Shown: one piece after another, positions 7,048-15,826 of the stretch
Layout: each line of letters opens with the position of its first letter
Position numbering within the stretch: position 1 is the stretch's first letter
Source: an uncultured Corynebacterium sp.
Lineage (GTDB): Bacteria; Actinomycetota; Actinomycetes; Mycobacteriales; Mycobacteriaceae
Direction: 5' to 3'
Assembly: GCF_946223165.1 (NCBI RefSeq)
Contig: NZ_CAMIBP010000002.1
Location: 1 to 64,000, forward strand
Length of the DNA: 64,000 bases
Notes under the pieces: model-generated
Databases searched by the model: none
What the model was told of the DNA's origin: nothing
Seen by the model: the letters and a program-made list of their open reading frames with translations, nothing else
Program-made: the position numbers and the translations under genes

Positions 7048-9012
7048 CTAGTCTTCAGCGTCCTCAGCATCCTCGGTGGCCGCAGTGGCCGTGGTGGCCG
7101 CAGTGGCTGCGGTGGCTTCACTGGTGATGGTCTCCAGCCACTCACCGATCTGCTGGGCGATGCCCTCTGGGGCCAGTCCGACCTCCTCCAGCAGCTCGCC
7201 ACGAGAGGCATGGAGCGGGAAGTAGTTCGGGAAGGCCAAGCGGCGGTGCGGGGTGTCGACCTCGGCGGCGGACAGCGCCTCGCTGATGAGCGAGCCCACG
7301 CCGCCGCGGATGGTGCCGTCTTCAATGGTGACCACGAGGTCATGGTCCGCGGCAAGAGCCACGACGGACTGCGGCACAGGGGCGACCCAGCGCGGGTCGA
7401 GGACGGTGACGTTGACGCCGTCGGCCTCCAGCAGAGCGGCCGCTGCCAAGCTGCGCGCGGACATCGCACCAATGGAGACGATGAGGACGTCGGGCGCCTC
7501 GTCGTCCTTGTTGTCGGTGTAGCGCAGGATGTCGACGCCGTCCGCCAGGGTGTCCACGGCCTCCTGGTCCTCGAGCAGGTTGCCCTTGGGGAAGCGCACG
7601 ACGGTCGGGCCGTCCTCCACGCCGATGGCCTCGTTAAATAGTTCGCGCAGGCGGGAGCCGTCGCGCGGGGCCGCCACGCGGATGCCCGGAACGATGGTGG
7701 AGATGGCCATGTCCCACACGCCGTTGTGGCTAGCGCCGTCCGAACCCGTCACACCCGCGCGATCGAGCACGAGGGTGACCGGCAAGTGCAGCAGGCCGAT
7801 GTCCATGAGCAGCTGATCGAACCCGCGGTTGAGGAAGGTCGAGTACAGCGCCACCACCGGGTGCAGGCCCGCCAACGCCAAGCCCGAGGCCGAGGCCAAG
7901 GCATGCTGCTCCGCGATGCCCACATCGAAGAAGCGATCCGGGAATTTCTCCGCGAATGGGGTGAGCCCCGTCGGGCCGGCCATGGCCGCCGTAATGGCGA
8001 CAATATCCTTGCGCGCCGCGCCCGCCTTGAGCAGCTCGTCGCTAAACGCAGCGGTCCACCCCGGCTGCTTCTCCCCCAGCGCCACGCCCGTGACGGGATC
8101 GATGGCGCCGGTCGAGTGCATCTGGTCCTTCGGCTCATTGACGGCGGGGGCAAAACCGTGGCCCTTCTCCGTCACGACGTGGACCATGATGGGCCCCTCG
8201 TAGTCGCGTGCATAGGCGAAGGCGCGGTTGAGCGCGTCCAGATCGTGGCCGTTGAACGGGCCGATGTACTTCATGTCCAGCTCAGGAAACATTTCGGTGG
8301 GCATAAAGGTGGACTTCGCGCCCTCCTTCACGGCGTGCAAAGCATCAAATGCGCGCTCACCCATCTTGCCCATGGACTTCAGACGGCTCTTGCCCAACTT
8401 CATGAGTTCGTCATAGCCGTGCTGGGCACGGATCTTGGACAGGTTTTCACTCAGGCCGCCGATGGTGGGCGAATAGGAACGACCGTTGTCGTTCACGATG
8501 ACGACGGCGTTGCGAGTCTTATCCGCGGAGAGGTTGTTGAGAGCCTCCCAGCACATGCCACCCGTGAGCGCACCGTCGCCCACGATGGCCACCGCGTTGC
8601 GGTGCGGCTGTCCCTGGAGAACGAAGGCCTTCGAGAGTCCGTCGATGACGGAGATGGCGGCCGAGGCGTGCGAGGACTCCGTCCAGTCGTGCTCCGACTC
8701 GGAGCGGGCGGTGTACCCGGACAGGCCTCCCTTTTGACGCAGCGTGTCGAATTGGTCGGCGCGTCCGGTGAGCATCTTGTGCACGTAGGACTGGTGCGAT
8801 GTGTCAAAGACAATAGCGTCGGACGGGGAATCAAACTGGCGGTGCAGCGCGATGGTGAGCTCAACGACGCCGAGGTTAGGGCCGAGGTGGCCGCCGGTGG
8901 CGGACACCTTTTCGATGAGAAGCGCACGTACCTCGTCGGCGAGAGTTTTCAGTTCCGCGCTCGATAGCTTCTTGAGATCGCGCGGCGACGCAATGGAATC
9001 CAGGATGGCCAT
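7048..9012 (-). CDS. dxs: 1-deoxy-D-xylulose-5-phosphate synthase
   Basis: Dxs condenses pyruvate and glyceraldehyde-3-phosphate with thiamine diphosphate, the first step of the MEP isoprenoid pathway. The 654-residue frame shows GDGALTGGM (thiamine diphosphate/Mg site, about 145), the EQHALASASGLALAG segment and the transketolase C-terminal domain. The last ~25 residues (after IGEWLETI) are a low-complexity Ala/Thr/Glu/Asp tail made by short GTGGCC-like repeats, unlike usual Dxs ends. TAATGT at 9093-9098 (minus strand) is a candidate -10. Confidence 0.96.
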   Translation of the reverse strand: MAILDSIASPRDLKKLSSAELKTLADEVRALLIEKVSATGGHLGPNLGVVELTIALHRQFDSPSDAIVFDTSHQSYVHKMLTGRADQFDTLRQKGGLSGYTARSESEHDWTESSHASAAISVIDGLSKAFVLQGQPHRNAVAIVGDGALTGGMCWEALNNLSADKTRNAVVIVNDNGRSYSPTIGGLSENLSKIRAQHGYDELMKLGKSRLKSMGKMGERAFDALHAVKEGAKSTFMPTEMFPELDMKYIGPFNGHDLDALNRAFAYARDYEGPIMVHVVTEKGHGFAPAVNEPKDQMHSTGAIDPVTGVALGEKQPGWTAAFSDELLKAGAARKDIVAITAAMAGPTGLTPFAEKFPDRFFDVGIAEQHALASASGLALAGLHPVVALYSTFLNRGFDQLLMDIGLLHLPVTLVLDRAGVTGSDGASHNGVWDMAISTIVPGIRVAAPRDGSRLRELFNEAIGVEDGPTVVRFPKGNLLEDQEAVDTLADGVDILRYTDNKDDEAPDVLIVSIGAMSARSLAAAALLEADGVNVTVLDPRWVAPVPQSVVALAADHDLVVTIEDGTIRGGVGSLISEALSAAEVDTPHRRLAFPNYFPLHASRGELLEEVGLAPEGIAQQIGEWLETITSEATAATAATTATAATEDAEDAED

Positions 9013-9163
9013 GGAGTCTTCTTCAACCTCTTCTTGCTGCGAATTTTGTGGCCTGCTGCGGCGGTTCTCCGGCGCGGGCAGGAATTGGTTCTACATTACC
9101 TGTTCGGTGGACCCGACCGTGAACGGCGATTGCCCTCCTGCCGCTCCCAGCACCGCAGCACGT

Positions 9164-10441
9164 CTAGGACTGCGCCCCGAGGGCTGGGAGAAGCAATGCC
9201 ACGGCCTCCATGTGATGCGTTCCGGGGAAGGCGTTAATAACGGCGAGGCGCTCAATGGCGTAGCCGCCTTGCTCCCACGCCGCAAGGTCACGCGCAAAGG
9301 TCGCCGGGTCGCAGCCGACATGAATGACGCACCCCGGCGCGGCGGCCGCGACGGTGGCCACGACGTCCGCCCCAGCGCCGGCACGCGGCGGATCAAGGAC
9401 GACGGCCGCTGGTTTGGGCAGCTGCGCGGCAACCCGCTCGACGCGATCGCTGACGACGCGGACGTCGTAGTCCTTCAGGCTGAGTTGCTCCGCCGCCGTA
9501 GCCGCGGGCGAGTAGTCGACGGAGACGACCTCGCCGCCCACGGCATCGGCCAGCGCGGGCACAAAGACGCCAACGCCACCGTAGAGATCCCAGCCCACGC
9601 CGGGCTTCGTACCCGTCTCAGTGGCCGCGCCGCTCCCCTCGGCGAGCCACCGGCGCACGAGCTCGGTGTAGGTGTCGGGGGCATCGACGTGGGCCTGCCA
9701 AAAGGCCGTGGCCGGGAAGCGGAACTCACGGCCATCGGCGCGCTCGACAACGGTGCCGGAGCCTTCGAGCGCCTCCTCAATGTGCTCCACGCGGCGCCCG
9801 CGCGGTGCCTTCCGCGTCTCGACTACGTGGCGCTGGCCGGTGGAATCGAGCACCGCGACGACCTCGGCGCCTGGCGTAAACCGGCGGGCGTTGGGGCCCA
9901 CCAATCCGTCAACGAGTCCCGGCACGAGTTGGGTGCAGGCGACATCGGTGACCAAGTCGTGGGAACCGCGCTTGCGCAGGCCGGCGCGTCCCTCGGCGTC
10001 GACGCCTAGGCGCACGCGCGTGCGCCACCCACGGTGGGGTTCCACGTCAATAAGTTCCGCCTCCGGCAGAGATTCAAGCTTGCCGATGCGGCGCAGCTGA
10101 TCGACGAGCACGCCTTCCTTGAGCACGGTCTCCTTGGCTGGGTCCAGGGTGGCAAAGTCGCAGCAACCGGCGCCGGCCGCCGCGGCCGGACATGTGCTCT
10201 CCACGCGGAGATCACCCGGTACCACGACGTCAATGAGCTGGCCGCGCGCGAATGACTTCTTGACCTGGGTCAGGCGCGCCGTGACCGTGTCACCCGGCCA
10301 CGCGCCCGCGACGAAGACAACGCGTCCGTCGAGCTCGGCGATACCCTCTCCGCCATGCGCGAGGCGCTCCACCCGCAGCTCGACGAGGTCTCCCCTTCCG
10401 GGACGCTGGCTAATTGTCCTCGCGGTGGGATTCTCGCTCAT
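9164..10441 (-). CDS. TRAM-domain class I SAM-dependent RNA methyltransferase (TrmA/RumA-like)
   Basis: The 425-residue protein has an N-terminal TRAM domain (about 10-65, LRVERLAHGGEGIAEL) and a C-terminal methyltransferase domain. The uracil-5 methyltransferase signature VVLDPPRAG is present, and WDLYGGVGVFV stands for the SAM motif. The region after it has VGCDPATFARDL, where the family places its nucleophilic cysteine. It probably makes m5U in tRNA or rRNA; the target is not predictable. ATG 10441 has AGGAGG 8 nt upstream. It overlaps the upstream DUF3159 gene by 32 nt. Confidence 0.88.
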   Translation of the reverse strand: MSENPTARTISQRPGRGDLVELRVERLAHGGEGIAELDGRVVFVAGAWPGDTVTARLTQVKKSFARGQLIDVVVPGDLRVESTCPAAAAGAGCCDFATLDPAKETVLKEGVLVDQLRRIGKLESLPEAELIDVEPHRGWRTRVRLGVDAEGRAGLRKRGSHDLVTDVACTQLVPGLVDGLVGPNARRFTPGAEVVAVLDSTGQRHVVETRKAPRGRRVEHIEEALEGSGTVVERADGREFRFPATAFWQAHVDAPDTYTELVRRWLAEGSGAATETGTKPGVGWDLYGGVGVFVPALADAVGGEVVSVDYSPAATAAEQLSLKDYDVRVVSDRVERVAAQLPKPAAVVLDPPRAGAGADVVATVAAAAPGCVIHVGCDPATFARDLAAWEQGGYAIERLAVINAFPGTHHMEAVALLLPALGAQS

Positions 10442-11210
10442 CGCTTCGTCCTCCTTCTTCAGGGCTTGTGCTTGGCGCAGTGGCGTCATCGGCAGCAGGA
10501 AGCTCCACGAGCCCTGCAGCGACGGCGTCCTCCACGGCATCATTGGCGCGGCGGACCATCCAGATGGTCAGCAGCGTGACAACGCCTGTGAGCGGCCAGC
10601 CCATGATGATGCGCACGACGCCCAGCGACGTCGTGGTGTCGCCAGCGTTGTAGATGGCGTTTTGGATAAAGAACCGGGCGAAGAAGATCAGCGCCCAGCC
10701 CGCGGTGGCGATGTCATACGCGTGCAGCGCGCGCGGAACCTGGCGCCACACCATTGGCTCGCCGTTGATTCCCTTCCACACGACGCCGACGGCCGGCCAA
10801 CGGAAGATAACCGAAGCAATCGCGAGGATGCCCAAGACGAGCGAGGCCCAGATGCCATAGAGGAAATACCCCTTGGCCGAGCCCGTGAAGTACGCGATGG
10901 CGGCGCACAGTGCCACGCCGAGCAGGCCGGAGACTGCGGGTTGCAGGGATTCCTTCCGCATGATCCGCCACGCCATGATGAGGACCGCGACACCGAGTGC
11001 GGCGCACAGCGCCGGCCCCATCCCCCACAGCTGATTGACGGGAACGAGCACGAGGACGGGCAGAGTGGCTGAGACCAATCCGGTCACACCACCCATCTGC
11101 TCGAGGAGGGTCTGCTCCTCGATCGGCTTGTCCGTGGACGCCGACTGCACCTCCTGTGCCTGCTGTTTCGCCTCGACCGCGCCATCTGCGCGTTCCGAAT
11201 TAGGACTCAT
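10410..11210 (-). CDS. DUF3159 family membrane protein
   Basis: The 266-residue protein has a soluble N-terminus (about 1-40), then about six hydrophobic segments and a charged tail. It fits DUF3159 (Rv2693c type), of unknown function. The ATG at 11210 overlaps the DUF3710 stop by 11 nt, and its own end overlaps the methyltransferase start, so DUF3710, DUF3159 and the methyltransferase form one tightly packed operon. Confidence 0.85.
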   Translation of the reverse strand: MSPNSERADGAVEAKQQAQEVQSASTDKPIEEQTLLEQMGGVTGLVSATLPVLVLVPVNQLWGMGPALCAALGVAVLIMAWRIMRKESLQPAVSGLLGVALCAAIAYFTGSAKGYFLYGIWASLVLGILAIASVIFRWPAVGVVWKGINGEPMVWRQVPRALHAYDIATAGWALIFFARFFIQNAIYNAGDTTTSLGVVRIIMGWPLTGVVTLLTIWMVRRANDAVEDAVAAGLVELPAADDATAPSTSPEEGGRSDERESHREDN

Positions 11211-12114
11211 CGTTCTTCGCGTTCTTGTGAAGGTCGGACATCTGATCCGCCGCGGCCTGTTCAGCCTCGGTGGACGGTGGCGTCGGCCCCGCGGCCTCGG
11301 CCGCAGCGGCGGCCTGCGCGGCTGCCGCGCGTTCCTTCTGCATCTGTTCCATGCGCTCCTGAAGCATGGGAACCAACTGCTGCGGCACGGACACCGGCAG
11401 GGACGTGCCCGCCAGAATCGGCTGATCGCCGCGGTAGACGAAGGTGCGGGCGGCAACCTCGCGGCCCAGCTGGGTCATGGCGTCCTCACTTCCTGCGGGC
11501 GCGGCAGTGGTCAGACGCAGCATCCAGCGCGGCCCCTCGATGCCGATGATGCGGATGACTCCGTCAGGGCGCTGCGCCACGACTTCGGTGCCCCACGGGC
11601 CGTCTTCATAACGGGCCGGAATACCGTCGCCCACAATTCCGCGGTAGCTCTCCTGGGCATTGTCGGCCCACTGCCCCGAGGTGCGCGGGGCGGCGAAAGC
11701 AACGGGGATGATCGAGCCATGCTCGGTGACAATGCGAATGCGCTGCGGCCCGTTGTCATCGACGTCGATGGTGACACCGGAGTTCTTGGGAAGCGGGATC
11801 TTCATGGAGCCCAGATCGATGATGCCGACGGAGAAATCGGTGAAATCGAAGGTTTCGATATCGACCTGGTCACCGTCAAAGGGGCCGCTCGTACCGTTGA
11901 CCGGGTCGTGCGCGACCGCATGTACCCCTGCGTCTGCCGCGGCGTCCGCGCCATCGGCAAGCGTGGCTCCCTCCGCGATGTCGTCATCGTACGACGCACC
12001 CTCGTTAGTGGTCAGGCCGTGTGCGTCGGCCGCCTGAGCGGCATCGATCGTCTCATCAGCGGGTGCTGCGGTCTCGTCCGCGTCTTTCTTCTTTCCAAAA
12101 GGCCACAGAGCCAT
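11200..12114 (-). CDS. DUF3710 family protein
   Basis: The 304-residue protein starts MALWPFGKKKD, followed by an acidic low-complexity linker (about 12-80), a conserved DUF3710 core (about 85-235, with DLGSMKIPLP and GPRWMLR) and an Ala/Gln-rich tail that may form a helix. Its function is unknown. ATG 12114 has AAGGAG 9-10 nt upstream. It leads the operon with DUF3159 and the RNA methyltransferase, and dut lies upstream on the same strand after 106 nt. Confidence 0.88.
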   Translation of the reverse strand: MALWPFGKKKDADETAAPADETIDAAQAADAHGLTTNEGASYDDDIAEGATLADGADAAADAGVHAVAHDPVNGTSGPFDGDQVDIETFDFTDFSVGIIDLGSMKIPLPKNSGVTIDVDDNGPQRIRIVTEHGSIIPVAFAAPRTSGQWADNAQESYRGIVGDGIPARYEDGPWGTEVVAQRPDGVIRIIGIEGPRWMLRLTTAAPAGSEDAMTQLGREVAARTFVYRGDQPILAGTSLPVSVPQQLVPMLQERMEQMQKERAAAAQAAAAAEAAGPTPPSTEAEQAAADQMSDLHKNAKNDES

Positions 12115-12220
12115 GGGGGATCTCCTTGTAAAGACTAGGTTGGGTTCTCGAATCGTTGACGTCGTCGGCGGACGCACCGTCGTGCTGTGGAGCGGGGCCC
12201 TCGGCGCGCCCGTAGGCGGC

Positions 12221-12715
12221 TTAGTTCACGCCGGTGGAACCGTACCCGCCGGCTCCGCGCTCGGTGTCATCGAGCTCGTCGACCTCCACGAATCCCACGA
12301 GTTCCACCTTTTGCACCACGAGCTGGGCGATGCGCATGCCACGGGAGATCTCAATGGGAGTGTGCGGGTCGTGATTGATGAGGCAGACCTTGATCTCACC
12401 GCGATAGTCGGCATCGACCGTTCCCGGGGTATTGACGACGGACAGGCCCTGCTTCGCTGCAAGACCGGAACGCGGGTGGATAAGCCCCACCGTTCCCAGC
12501 GGCAGGGCGATGGCGATGCCGGTGCCCACGAGGGCGCGCTGCCCCGGCTGCAGGATGACGTCTTCAGCCGCGTACAGATCCGCTCCGGCGTCGCCGCGGT
12601 GAGCCCGCATGGGCATCGGCAAATCCTTATCAAGGCGTTTGACGCGAATGTCGCCAAACTCAGAGGCGGCGGCCGTGGCCGAGGACGTGGGATTCGTGGC
12701 GGTGTTTTCAGTCAC
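12221..12715 (-). CDS. dut: dUTP diphosphatase
   Basis: The 164-residue trimeric-type dUTPase hydrolyses dUTP to dUMP and pyrophosphate. Conserved motifs in order are GDAGADLYA, HPRSGLAAKQGLSVVNTPG, VDADYRGEIKV and the C-terminal RGAGGYGSTG arm. GTG 12715 is the start: TAGGCT (12723-12728, minus) lies 7 nt upstream, which predicts a leaderless mRNA. An ATG six bases further upstream opens a different frame with an immediate stop. The divergent DUF3093 gene starts only 46 bp away. Confidence 0.95.
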   Translation of the reverse strand: MTENTATNPTSSATAAASEFGDIRVKRLDKDLPMPMRAHRGDAGADLYAAEDVILQPGQRALVGTGIAIALPLGTVGLIHPRSGLAAKQGLSVVNTPGTVDADYRGEIKVCLINHDPHTPIEISRGMRIAQLVVQKVELVGFVEVDELDDTERGAGGYGSTGVN

Positions 12716-12761
12716 GACGCATAGCCTACCCGCGCGACGACGACGCGTAAGATATCGCCTT

Positions 12762-13277
12762 GTGTCATCTCAACAAGCAACCAGCCCGACAGTTATTTAC
12801 ACCGAGCGCCAATGGGTGCCGTGGTACTTCTGGCTCAACGCCGCCGTGGTCATCCTCATCGCCTCCGCGACTTTTGGGCTCAACCGTGAACCCATGTGGA
12901 CGATTATCATCGCGGCGGTCCTCACTGCGCTGAGTGTATGGATTCTTGTCTCATGGTCCGGCACTGTCGTCCGCGTGGAGCAAGACCCCGACGGATCCCG
13001 CTGGCTCACGGTCAAGGGCGCGCAGCTGCCCGCCGACGTTGTGTCACGCTCGCTCGCTGTTCCCGCTACGGCTCGCCGCAACGCACTGGGCCCGCAGCTC
13101 GATCCGGCGGCCTTCCTCGTCACCCACGCCTGGATTCAGACTCACGCCATGTTTGTTCTTGATGATCCCGAGGATGACACCCCGTACTGGATGATCGCCA
13201 CCCGACACCCCCGTGAGCTCATCGCCGCATTCGTCCCCGACCAGGTTGAGGCAGCCACGGCGACGATAAACAACTAG
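12762..13277 (+). CDS. DUF3093 family membrane protein
   Basis: The 171-residue protein has two adjacent hydrophobic segments near the N-terminus (about 22-62) and a soluble C-terminal domain ending in a HPRELIAAF motif. It fits DUF3093 (Rv2698 type), unknown function, conserved beside dut. GTG 12762 is preceded by TAAGAT (12748-12753) at 8 nt, so the mRNA is probably leaderless; upstream in-frame starts would lie inside dut. Confidence 0.85.
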   Translation: MSSQQATSPTVIYTERQWVPWYFWLNAAVVILIASATFGLNREPMWTIIIAAVLTALSVWILVSWSGTVVRVEQDPDGSRWLTVKGAQLPADVVSRSLAVPATARRNALGPQLDPAAFLVTHAWIQTHAMFVLDDPEDDTPYWMIATRHPRELIAAFVPDQVEAATATINN

Positions 13278-13389
13278 CGCGACTGCCGTCCCTGGCACGG
13301 CAACCCATGCGTCGTCCCATCGGACACACTTTTTGCTACTTAACCCCTGCTTAACCTTAGAACCCACTCGCGCCACAATTGAATATGAG

Positions 13390-13425
13390 AAAGCCCGAGC
13401 GGTGAAGAACACCGTCTCGGGTTTG
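13390..13425. terminator. Bidirectional terminator between DUF3093 and DUF4193 genes
   Basis: A GC-rich hairpin (GCCCGAGCGGTG against CACCGTCTCGGG, one bulge) lies between two convergent genes and has short A/T runs on both sides. Confidence 0.55.
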
Positions 13426-13473
13426 TGCATGCGGCCAGGTCCGTGCGGCAGGCAGAGTCTTGGCGCAGCCGTC

Positions 13474-13764
13474 CTAGGCGCAGTCGCGGCAGATGGGATC
13501 GTCGCCCTCGAAATGATCCAGGCGCTTCTTGTCCTGCACCAGGTAGCACGACGAGCACGTGAACTCGTTCTCCTGGCGCGGAATTACCTCGACGTTGAGC
13601 TCCTCGCCAGTGAGATCGACCGTCGGCGGTTCAAAGGGCTCGACGATGTCTCCATCGTCATCGATGACAGAGTTGTCAGACTCAGCGGCCTTGAGGCCCT
13701 CGAGAGAATCGGTCTCGAGCTCATCTTCAACACGACGGCGCGGCGCGTCGTAATCGGTTGCCAT
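13474..13764 (-). CDS. DUF4193 family protein
   Basis: The 96-residue acidic protein ends with two CxxC-type pairs (FTCSSCYL and PICRDCA) that probably bind zinc. It matches DUF4193 (Rv2699c type), of unknown function, conserved in actinobacteria beside dut and suhB. AAGGGG precedes the ATG at 13764. The cei gene that lies nearby in mycobacteria is absent from this interval (knowledge-based comparison). Confidence 0.9.
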   Translation of the reverse strand: MATDYDAPRRRVEDELETDSLEGLKAAESDNSVIDDDGDIVEPFEPPTVDLTGEELNVEVIPRQENEFTCSSCYLVQDKKRLDHFEGDDPICRDCA

Positions 13765-13913
13765 AGTGGCGCCCCTTTTCGATGTTGTGCGTTGGTTGTT
13801 CGAAATATCGATCGCGCATAGTAAACGACAATCGGCCCGTTGTCATACTGCGCCCAACGCGGGGTTATCCACGGACTACCCCCTCATAAACTCAAGCACC
13901 CGAAAAACAGCCT

Positions 13914-14831
13914 TTACGCAGGCATTGCTTCAGTTGCCCCTACCGATTCCAGGAGGTCCCACAGAGCCGGTTCAACGGAGGGTTGGGCAGCAAAAATAAC
14001 CGCACCGCTGTGTCCATCAGCGTCCATTCCGGGATGGCGAACGCTGCAGCCTGCTTCACGGGCGATAATCGTTCCGGCGGCGCAGTCCCACGCCTTGATG
14101 CCGTGCTCGAAGTATCCGTCCACGGACCCTTCGGCGACGCGGCAGAGGTCAAGCGCAGCCGAGCCCATGCGGCGAATGTCGCGGACCTGCGGGAGAAGGC
14201 GGGTGAGCAGTTCCGCTTGGTGTGCGCGCTGCGCGGCGCTGTAACCGAAGCCCGTGGCAAGCAGTGCCAGCGCGGGGTCCGCCTCCGTACGGGGAACGAG
14301 AGCCTCAGCGGTGCCGTCGCCGAACTCACGCACGGCCCCCTGGCCCAGACCGGCGTGATACACGACGCCGCGGGCGACATTGATGACAGCGCCAGCCACA
14401 GGTTCACCGTCCACCACGGCACCAATGGACACCGAATATTCCGGAATGCCGTAGAGGAAGTTCACGGTCCCGTCGATGGGGTCCACAATCCATGTCACCC
14501 CCGTCGTAGAGATGGTCGATGCTCCTTCCTCGCCAAGGAATCCATCCCCCGGCCGTGCCGCCGACAGCGCGGCGACAATGAATTTCTCACTCGCGGTGTC
14601 CACCTCCGTCACCGGATCCACCGCCGACGTCTTCGTCGTCGTGTGTGCCCCCAAGCCGTCATGCGCCTCGATCTCGGCGCGCTTGGTGCGCACTAATTCG
14701 GCGGCATCGCGGGCAACCGCTATGGCAAGGGCACGCAATTCGCTCACGAGCGACGGGACTACTGACGCAGGGGCTACTGTCTCCGATGCAGTGTTCGTCT
14801 CAGTCTGTGCAGATTCGGGCGTGAGTTCCAT
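13914..14831 (-). CDS. suhB: Inositol-1-monophosphatase family protein
   Basis: The 305-residue protein is a Mg-dependent sugar phosphatase. It has the metal motifs GEEG, WIVDPIDGTVNF and KAWDCAAG in the expected order. In actinobacteria such enzymes supply inositol for phosphatidylinositol and mycothiol, but the substrate here is inferred. ATG 14831 is used; ATG 14843 in frame adds four residues. The gene is divergent from ppgK with 34 bp between starts. Confidence 0.88.
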   Translation of the reverse strand: MELTPESAQTETNTASETVAPASVVPSLVSELRALAIAVARDAAELVRTKRAEIEAHDGLGAHTTTKTSAVDPVTEVDTASEKFIVAALSAARPGDGFLGEEGASTISTTGVTWIVDPIDGTVNFLYGIPEYSVSIGAVVDGEPVAGAVINVARGVVYHAGLGQGAVREFGDGTAEALVPRTEADPALALLATGFGYSAAQRAHQAELLTRLLPQVRDIRRMGSAALDLCRVAEGSVDGYFEHGIKAWDCAAGTIIAREAGCSVRHPGMDADGHSGAVIFAAQPSVEPALWDLLESVGATEAMPA

Positions 14832-14865
14832 ACGTCCTATCATGCCTTCTTCTACACTTGTGGGC

Positions 14866-15630
14866 ATGACTGAGGATTTGAGCCAGCGCGCGCTGGGTAT
14901 CGACATTGGAGGATCCGGCATCAAGGGGGCCGTCGTCGATCTCGCTACCGGCGAGTTCGTGGGCGAGCGGATCAAGATTTTGACCCCACAGCCGGCCACC
15001 CCCGACGCCGTCGCAGCCACCGTCGCCGAGATCGTGACCCAGCACAATTGGGACGGATCCGTCGGTATCACGGTGCCGTCCGTCGTGCGACACCAGCTGA
15101 TTCGCTCCGCCGCTAACATTGACAAATCGTGGATCGGCGTCGACGCGCAGGAGCTATTTTCCCGCCACCTGAATGGGCACGACTTCACGGTGCTCAATGA
15201 CGCTGACGCCGCAGGCTTGGCCGAAGTCGCTTACGGCGACGAGATCGCACGGACGGGGTCCGTCCTCTTCCTGACCTTGGGTACGGGCATCGGTTCCGCG
15301 TTCCTCTTGGACGGCAAGCTCTTCCCCAACACGGAGCTGGGCCACATGATTGTGGGCACCGACGAAGCTGAGCACCAGGCGTCCTCCGCGGTGCGTGACC
15401 GAGAGGAGCTGAGCTACAAGAAGTGGGCTAAGCGTCTCGATCTGGTCCTCGAGGAATACGAGGCCTTGTTCAACCCCGACGCGTTCATCATTGGCGGCGG
15501 CATTTCGCGCAAATTTGAAAAGTGGGCGGAGTACCTCACGGTAGCAACCCCCATCGCCCCGGCCCAGCTGCGCAACCGCGCCGGAATCGTGGGCGCCGCA
15601 ATGGCCGTGTCCCAAGGGCTAAAGCCGTAG
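14866..15630 (+). CDS. ppgK: Polyphosphate glucokinase
   Basis: The 254-residue ROK-family kinase phosphorylates glucose using polyphosphate (and often ATP). It has the N-terminal phosphate-binding motif LGIDIGGSGIKGA, catalytic NDADAAG and the glycine-rich LTLGTGIGSA. The length fits PpgK rather than larger ROK regulators, and there is no DNA-binding domain. ATG 14866 has TACACT (14853-14858) 7 nt upstream, so it is probably leaderless. Position between suhB and sigA matches Rv2702. Confidence 0.93.
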   Translation: MTEDLSQRALGIDIGGSGIKGAVVDLATGEFVGERIKILTPQPATPDAVAATVAEIVTQHNWDGSVGITVPSVVRHQLIRSAANIDKSWIGVDAQELFSRHLNGHDFTVLNDADAAGLAEVAYGDEIARTGSVLFLTLGTGIGSAFLLDGKLFPNTELGHMIVGTDEAEHQASSAVRDREELSYKKWAKRLDLVLEEYEALFNPDAFIIGGGISRKFEKWAEYLTVATPIAPAQLRNRAGIVGAAMAVSQGLKP

Positions 15631-15724
15631 GTCACCGCCTAGAATTGACGGCAAAGTCCGGCGCAGGGTAGCCGGACAACACAATTCGACCAACCCGGTG
15701 CGCTAGGCCTAAAGGGTTTTACGT

Positions 15725-15730
15725 TATACT
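15725..15730 (+). promoter_or_regulatory. Candidate sigA -10 element
   Basis: TATACT lies about 97 nt before the sigA GTG. A -35 match at 17 nt is poor. TTGACG at 15643 is too far to pair with it and may belong to a second promoter. Confidence 0.45.
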
Positions 15731-15826
15731 GGGCGGTCGATCCAAGCAATGGCCATTTCTCGCGCGCCTCGTTCCCCATGGCGAGGCGCGCCGGTGGTCA
15801 TGACGACACAAGGCGAAAGGGCGTAC

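Noticed and set aside
7726..8967. A 413-codon plus-strand frame inside dxs
   Set aside because: No domain, no ribosome binding site, and it lies fully within a complete dxs.
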